From contig JBJDXR010000047.1 in assembly GCA_051866775.1 (NCBI GenBank), positions 1-64,000 on the forward strand: 64,000 bases of DNA, read 5' to 3'. The DNA comes from RUG626 sp051866775. GTDB lineage: Bacteria; Bacillota; Clostridia; Oscillospirales; Oscillospiraceae. Under the pieces are notes generated by a model that worked only from the letters and a program-made list of their open reading frames with translations, was not told the DNA's origin and made no database searches. Shown here piece after piece: positions 59,519 to 64,000 of the stretch; positions within the stretch are counted from its first letter, which is position 1; every line of letters starts with the position of its first letter. The translations under genes were made by a program, and so were the position numbers.

Positions 59519-60367
59519 TTATTTATCGTACTTATAGAAGCCCTCTCCGGTCTTGCGGCCGAGCTTGCCCTCCTCAACCATCTTACGGAGGATCTCAGGC
59601 GGCTCCATAGCCGGGTTTCCGGTCTTTTCATAGATTGATGAGGTCGCATAATAGGTCACGTCAAGTCCGACTATATCCTGAAGCTCCAGCGGGCCCATGG
59701 GATGTCCGAGGCCCAGCTTTGCGGCTGTGTCGATGTCCTCGGCCGTTGCTACGCCGTCCTGAAGCATACGCATGGCGTTCAGACGGAACGGGTACTGGAG
59801 ATAGTTGACTACAAAGCCGGGGGCATCGGGAGCCTGAATGGTGGTCTTGCCCAGGGACTTTGCAAACTCGTTTGCCTGCTGGGTAACCTCGGGACGGACC
59901 ATCTTGGTGTGGACGATCTCCACCAGCTTCATGGCGGGTACGGGGTTAAAGAAGTGGATTCCAACAAGCCTTGTGGGATCCTTCATGCCGTTTGCGATAT
60001 CCGCCAGCTCAAGGCTGGAGGTATTGGTTCCCAGGATGCAGTCGGAACTTACGATATCCTCAAGCTGGGTAAAAACGCTCTGCTTTATCTCAAGCTTCTC
60101 TATGACTGCTTCAACTATAACGTCTCTGTCAGCAAGATCCGCGATGTTGGTGGTATAACGGATGGCGGCAAGAGTCTTGTCCATAGTCTCCTGTTCCATC
60201 TTGCCCTTGGCAACGCGCTTTAAGAGCGCCTCGGTGATGGACTTCTTTGCTCTCTCAAGCTGTGCCTCAGCCACATCGTAAAGAATAACATCGTAACCGT
60301 TCTGTGCTGCGGTCTGGCCGATGCCGTTGCCCATGGTGCCGCTTCCTACTACTCCAAGCTTATTCAT
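59519..60367 (-). CDS. hbd: 3-hydroxybutyryl-CoA dehydrogenase
   Basis: The 282-residue enzyme has the NAD motif VVGSGTMGNGIGQTAAQNGY, NTSSLELADIA, the catalytic His in GIHFFNPVPAMKLVE and the C-terminal helical domain (AAKLGLGHPMGPLELQDIVG). It oxidises 3-hydroxyacyl-CoA or runs in the reducing direction in butyrate synthesis. It lies 17 bp after the thiolase gene on the same strand. GGAAG precedes the ATG. Confidence 0.94.
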   Translation of the reverse strand: MNKLGVVGSGTMGNGIGQTAAQNGYDVILYDVAEAQLERAKKSITEALLKRVAKGKMEQETMDKTLAAIRYTTNIADLADRDVIVEAVIEKLEIKQSVFTQLEDIVSSDCILGTNTSSLELADIANGMKDPTRLVGIHFFNPVPAMKLVEIVHTKMVRPEVTQQANEFAKSLGKTTIQAPDAPGFVVNYLQYPFRLNAMRMLQDGVATAEDIDTAAKLGLGHPMGPLELQDIVGLDVTYYATSSIYEKTGNPAMEPPEILRKMVEEGKLGRKTGEGFYKYDK

Positions 60368-60384
60368 TGGTGTTACTTCCTTTC

Positions 60385-61590
60385 TTAATTTCGAAGCTCG
60401 AAGGCCATGGCCATGCCAAGGCCGCCTGCCACACAGATGCTGGCCATGCCGTACTTTTCGTTGCGGCGGCGCATCTCATGGATAAGGGTGGTGCAGATAC
60501 GTGCGCCGGAGTCGCCAAGGGGGTGTCCCAAAGCGATAGCCCCGCCGTTTACGTTGACCTTGCTCACATCAAGGCCAAGTCCCTTAATGCACGCCAGGGA
60601 CTGCGCAGCAAAGGCCTCGTTGATCTCGATAAGTCCGAAGTCGTCAAGCGTAAGGCCGGTCTTGGGGGTGAGCTTAGCCATAAGCTTATTGGTGGCGGCT
60701 ATGGGGCCGGTGCCCATGACTCTCGGGTCAACTCCCGCGGCGGCGCCGTCAATGATAGCAGCCAACGGCTTTACGCCAAGCTCCTCGGCCTTTTCGGCGC
60801 TCATGATAACGAGAGCCGACGCGCCGTCGTTGCGTCCGGAGGCGTTGCCCGCTGTGGTCACGCCGTCAGGGAATATGGGGCGGAGCTTCGCCATCTTGTC
60901 GAGGTTTGTGTCGCGTCTCGGATATTCATCGGTGTCAAAGCAGACGGGATCGCCCTTACGCTGGGGGATATATACCGGTACGATCTCATCCTTAAAGCGG
61001 CCGGAATCAATAGCGTCGATGGCCTTGTGCTGGCTGGAGAGTGCAAACTCATCGCACTCCTCTCTGGTGATGCCATACTCCTTGGCCACGTTGTCGGCGG
61101 TCTGGATCATGTTGAAAGTGCCGTAAATTGAGGCGGGCTGGCTCTTTGGCTGGCTCTCAACGTTGGGGTCGACAAAAACGCCGTTGCCGTTGCCCACACC
61201 GAAGCGGGCGCCGCGGATATAAAACGGAGCAGTGCTCATGCTCTCAACGCCGCCCACAAGGACAACGTCGGAGGCCTCGGCGCGGATCTGCATCACCGCG
61301 CTGAGAATAGCCTGCATTCCTGAGGCGCACTGGCGGTGAACAGAATACGCGGGGATGGACTCGGGTATACCGATGGTGAGGGCGCCCACGCGGGCGATGT
61401 TCGGTGCGTCGGTGGTCTGCTTTGCCTGACCTACTATGACCTCATCAATGACGTCCTTCTCAATGCCGGCACGCTTGACCGCCTCGTCCATAGCCACGGA
61501 GATCAGGGTTTCCGGCTGTACATTCTTAAGGGTTCCGCCGATGGAGCCGATAGGGGTTCTGACGGCGGATACGACTACTACTTCACGCAT
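60385..61590 (-). CDS. Acetyl-CoA acetyltransferase (thiolase)
   Basis: The 401-residue thiolase has the acyl-accepting Cys88 in HRQCASGMQAI, the NEAFAAQ motif, the histidine in GGAIALGHPLGDSGARI, and the C-terminal cysteine in ICVAGGLGMAMA. It either cleaves 3-ketoacyl-CoA or condenses acetyl-CoA. Placed between two CoA-transferases and a hydroxyacyl-CoA dehydrogenase, a degradative role is favoured, but butyrate synthesis cannot be excluded. AAGGAC precedes the ATG. Confidence 0.95.
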   Translation of the reverse strand: MREVVVVSAVRTPIGSIGGTLKNVQPETLISVAMDEAVKRAGIEKDVIDEVIVGQAKQTTDAPNIARVGALTIGIPESIPAYSVHRQCASGMQAILSAVMQIRAEASDVVLVGGVESMSTAPFYIRGARFGVGNGNGVFVDPNVESQPKSQPASIYGTFNMIQTADNVAKEYGITREECDEFALSSQHKAIDAIDSGRFKDEIVPVYIPQRKGDPVCFDTDEYPRRDTNLDKMAKLRPIFPDGVTTAGNASGRNDGASALVIMSAEKAEELGVKPLAAIIDGAAAGVDPRVMGTGPIAATNKLMAKLTPKTGLTLDDFGLIEINEAFAAQSLACIKGLGLDVSKVNVNGGAIALGHPLGDSGARICTTLIHEMRRRNEKYGMASICVAGGLGMAMAFELRN

Positions 61591-61614
61591 ATTGTTGTCC
61601 TTTCTTTCGTAGGA

Positions 61615-62829
61615 TCAGAAAATAATCTTCTTCTCGACGAGGTCGGCGATCTCTTCCTTACTCATTCCCAGCAGTCCGCCGAATATCTCGTCGTTGTCCT
61701 CTCCCAGCAGCGGGGAAGCCTTCCTGATGGAGGGGGAAGTTTCGGTCATGAGCCATGGCGGCCTCTCCACGGTCTTTGTGCCCATCTTCGGATGGTCAAC
61801 TGTCATAAACAGGTCGCGGGCCTTGGAGTGCGGGTCATTGAGGATCTCCTCAGCGGACATGGAGGGCATCGCCGCAACGCCCACCTTCTGGAGCATCTCC
61901 ATGACCTCATAATCGGTGTAGCCTATCGTCCACTCGGAAATAGCTTTATCAAGCTCAGCGCGGTTCTCCCAGCGGCTGTAAGTATCGGCGTACTTGGGAT
62001 CCTTCGCCCAAGTTGGATCGCCCATAGCGCCGCAGAGAGCCTTCCACTCCTCATCGGTGGCGACAGCTATGCTGACCCACTTGTCGTCTCCCTTGCAGCG
62101 GTATACGTTGTGGGGAGCCATGATCTGGTCGTCGTTTCCGCATCTCATGGGGGACACGCCGTTCATGGTGTAGGTGAGAAGCTCAGAGCCTATCATGCTC
62201 ATAATGCACTCGGAGGAGGACAGGTCTATATACTGTCCCTCGCCGGTTTTCTGGCGGTGGATAAGCGCCGCGAGAATTGCAAGCGCAGCCATCGTGCCGA
62301 CCCTCAGATCCATAACGCCGCTTCCGGTGTTAGGCTCAGTATCGGAATAGCCGGTCAGGTACGCAAGTCCTCCGATGGAGGCGAATATAGGCGCATAGCC
62401 GCCGTAGTTGTGATACGGGCCTGTCGCTCCAAAGCCGGAGGAGGAGACCATGATGATGTCGGGCTTCACCTTTACAAGATCCTCATATCCGAGGCCGTTC
62501 TTATGCATCTTTCCGGGGCGCATATTTTCAATTACCACATCGCACTTGGAGACGATTTGCCTTGCAAGCTCCGCGCCCTCAGGGGAGCTTATATCGATGG
62601 AAACGCTCTTCTTGTTAAGATTGGCGTTGTTGAATATCGGGGAATGGTTTACGCCGTCAAAGTCATCACCGGTGGTGATAGAGCCCTGTCTCGTCTGGTC
62701 AACATGCTTGTGGCTCTCAATTTTTATTACATCTGCTCCAAGGAAGGAGAGGGTGGTACCGCAGATAGGGCCTGCCCATACCATGCCGAAATCCGCAACT
62801 CTGATTCCTGCTAAAGCACCGTTATTCAT
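61615..62829 (-). CDS. Family III CoA-transferase (CaiB/BaiF type)
   Basis: The 404-residue product starts VRVADFGMVWAGPICGTTL, has IKIESHKHVDQTR, DVVIENMRPGKM and the catalytic aspartate in GEGQYIDLSSSE. Such enzymes move CoA between carboxylic acids through an aspartyl anhydride. It is 54 bp downstream of a second family III gene and could form a two-subunit enzyme with it, as BbsE/BbsF do in benzylsuccinate degradation; that is only a structural analogy. AAGGAGG precedes the ATG. Confidence 0.93.
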   Translation of the reverse strand: MNNGALAGIRVADFGMVWAGPICGTTLSFLGADVIKIESHKHVDQTRQGSITTGDDFDGVNHSPIFNNANLNKKSVSIDISSPEGAELARQIVSKCDVVIENMRPGKMHKNGLGYEDLVKVKPDIIMVSSSGFGATGPYHNYGGYAPIFASIGGLAYLTGYSDTEPNTGSGVMDLRVGTMAALAILAALIHRQKTGEGQYIDLSSSECIMSMIGSELLTYTMNGVSPMRCGNDDQIMAPHNVYRCKGDDKWVSIAVATDEEWKALCGAMGDPTWAKDPKYADTYSRWENRAELDKAISEWTIGYTDYEVMEMLQKVGVAAMPSMSAEEILNDPHSKARDLFMTVDHPKMGTKTVERPPWLMTETSPSIRKASPLLGEDNDEIFGGLLGMSKEEIADLVEKKIIF

Positions 62830-62883
62830 AATGCTGAAATCCTCCTTTATTTATTTAAGCCTGCCTGTTATCTTAGGTATTCC

Positions 62884-64000
62884 TCAGATAACCCCTGCCT
62901 CTTTAAATTTGACAATATCCGTCTTGCTGTATCCGAGCTTGCCAAAAACTTCCTCGTTGTGCTGACCCAGCGTCGGAGCGGCGAAGTGGTCCTTCGGAGC
63001 AACGGTTGCGTATTTGAACGGGGGCATTGCGGGGTACTCAATGGTACCTGCTACAGGGTGGTCGATCGCGGTATAAATCTTCCGAGCCTTGGTGTGGTCG
63101 GAATTATACACCTGCTCGGCAGAGGCTATGGGCGCGCAGGCCGTGCCGGTCTCCGCTATCGCCTTAAAGAGGTCATCCGCCTTGTACTTCTTGGCCTCAG
63201 CCTGAAGGTACTCGGTCATCTCCTCATAGTTTTCCTCTCTCTTGTGGTGGTCGCTGAACTGCTCCAGCTTTGTCCACTCGGGCGTTCCGAGAGCCGAAAC
63301 CACGCCTCTCCACATCTTGTCGGGATGGAGAACTACCTTTATATAGCCGCCGTCGCCGCACTGAAGGGTGACGTCACGCAGACGGTTGATCTTTACACGG
63401 CTGGGGCTCTTGCCAAGCTCATAATAGCGGACAATGTTCATTCTCTCGATGTTCATCATAGCCTCTTGCTTTGACAAATCGATATACTGGCCCTTGCCAG
63501 TGGCGTTCTTGTAGAACATAGCGCCGAGAAGTCCGACTGCCGCGCAGCTGCCCACATCGCTCTCGCCTGAGTATCCGCCGCCCTTTATAGGCTCACGGGA
63601 GTCATCCGGAGAGTTTGCAGGAAGGATGTAGCCCGAGCCGCTGGCATGATAGGTGGTGAGATAATACGCCTTAAAGTCCTTATAAGGTCCGGTCTGTCCA
63701 AACGGGGTTATGGACATCATGATAAGTCCCGGGTTTATCTCCTTAAGTACGTCGTATCCAAGTCCGAGGCTGGCCATCTTTCCGGGCGCCTTATCCTCAA
63801 CAAAAATATCCGCGTCGGCTATCAGCTTCTTGAATATCTCGCGGCCCTTCGCGGACTCGAGATTCAGCGTCACGCCCAGCTTGTTTGTGTTGTTGTAGAG
63901 GTAAACGGCGGAAGTCTCGGGATTGGGCACATCGTCCTTAAAGGGCCCTCTCTTCCTCGCCTCGTCTCCCTCAGGCGGCTCGATCTTGATAACCTCAGCT
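62884..64000 (-). CDS. Family III CoA-transferase (CaiB/BaiF type), 5' end outside the window
   Basis: The reading frame stays open to the right edge, so the N-terminus is missing. The visible part begins VIKIEPPEGDEARKRGPF, a segment normally found about 40 residues into the family, and includes KLGVTLNLESAKG, DIFVEDKAPGKM and the catalytic aspartate in GKGQYIDLSKQE. A GTG inside (63930) is not a convincing start. It is the first visible gene of the thiolase/dehydrogenase/sucCD operon and only distantly similar to the next CoA-transferase. Confidence 0.92.
   Translation of the reverse strand, partial: AEVIKIEPPEGDEARKRGPFKDDVPNPETSAVYLYNNTNKLGVTLNLESAKGREIFKKLIADADIFVEDKAPGKMASLGLGYDVLKEINPGLIMMSITPFGQTGPYKDFKAYYLTTYHASGSGYILPANSPDDSREPIKGGGYSGESDVGSCAAVGLLGAMFYKNATGKGQYIDLSKQEAMMNIERMNIVRYYELGKSPSRVKINRLRDVTLQCGDGGYIKVVLHPDKMWRGVVSALGTPEWTKLEQFSDHHKREENYEEMTEYLQAEAKKYKADDLFKAIAETGTACAPIASAEQVYNSDHTKARKIYTAIDHPVAGTIEYPAMPPFKYATVAPKDHFAAPTLGQHNEEVFGKLGYSKTDIVKFKEAGVI

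Noticed and set aside
57333..61590. Classical butyrate synthesis operon
   Set aside because: Thiolase and 3-hydroxybutyryl-CoA dehydrogenase are there, but butyryl-CoA dehydrogenase and etfAB are absent and CoA-transferases plus SucCD take their place; not excluded beyond the window.
57333..64000. Benzylsuccinate (toluene) degradation operon
   Set aside because: The gene types resemble bbs genes, but thiolase and dehydrogenase look like the ordinary short-chain enzymes and no benzylsuccinate synthase or benzylsuccinyl-CoA dehydrogenase is present.
1..64000. tRNA/rRNA genes, CRISPR arrays, insertion sequences or prophage
   Set aside because: No tRNA T-loop pattern, repeat-spacer series, transposase or phage gene was recognised on either strand.

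Overview
The window reads as chromosomal DNA of a spore-forming, anaerobic, gut-type Clostridia (Oscillospiraceae/Ruminococcaceae-like is my best guess). The evidence is the spoIIA sporulation operon (spoIIAA-spoIIAB-sigF), spoVT, a T-box leader before valS, a eukaryote/archaeal-like prolyl-tRNA synthetase, strong AAGGAGG ribosome sites, TTGACA/TATAAT promoters and a base composition that looks near balanced. No rRNA, tRNA, CRISPR array or intact mobile element was seen.

Layout. 1-9.5 kb (minus): HAD phosphatase, Opp/Dpp-type importer cassette 1 (A-B-C-D-F), a two-lobed alpha/beta hydrolase and two tandem cupins, behind one promoter and a LacI-type operator pair. 9.5-14.3 kb: possible small RNA, spoIIA operon, valS and its T-box. 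14.5-18.5 kb (plus): two small conserved proteins, a type-B carboxylesterase and an MBL-fold hydrolase. 18.6-22.3 kb: a complete FokI-like type IIS restriction-modification pair. 22.4-27.7 kb: NifX-like and DUF134 proteins, an FlK-type thioesterase, proS, an SLH remnant, a histidine phosphatase, spoVT and a GNAT acetyltransferase. 27.8-37.8 kb: importer cassette 2 joined to a ferredoxin, a fumarate-reductase-like flavoprotein and an esterase, divergent from a GntR regulator with two matching operators. 37.9-39.8 kb: MBL-fold paralogue and a P-loop GTPase-like protein. 39.9-47.4 kb: two LysR regulators and importer cassette 3. 47.7-51.5 kb: lactonase-like propeller protein, another alpha/beta hydrolase and a thioredoxin reductase. 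51.8-64 kb: LysR regulators, MaoC-type dehydratase, crotonase, biotin carrier, LUD protein, then an operon of two family III CoA-transferases, thiolase, 3-hydroxyacyl-CoA dehydrogenase and succinyl-CoA synthetase.

How it may work together (inference). Three paralogous solute importers lie among at least four serine esterase-type hydrolases, two MBL-fold hydrolases and a lactonase-like protein, followed by CoA-transferase, hydratase, dehydrogenase and thiolase genes. This resembles a scavenging island for ester- or lactone-containing organic compounds: import, hydrolysis, transfer to CoA, beta-oxidation-like breakdown and ATP recovery. The substrates cannot be named from sequence. The importers are annotated as peptide-type by family, but their neighbours argue against simple peptide uptake.
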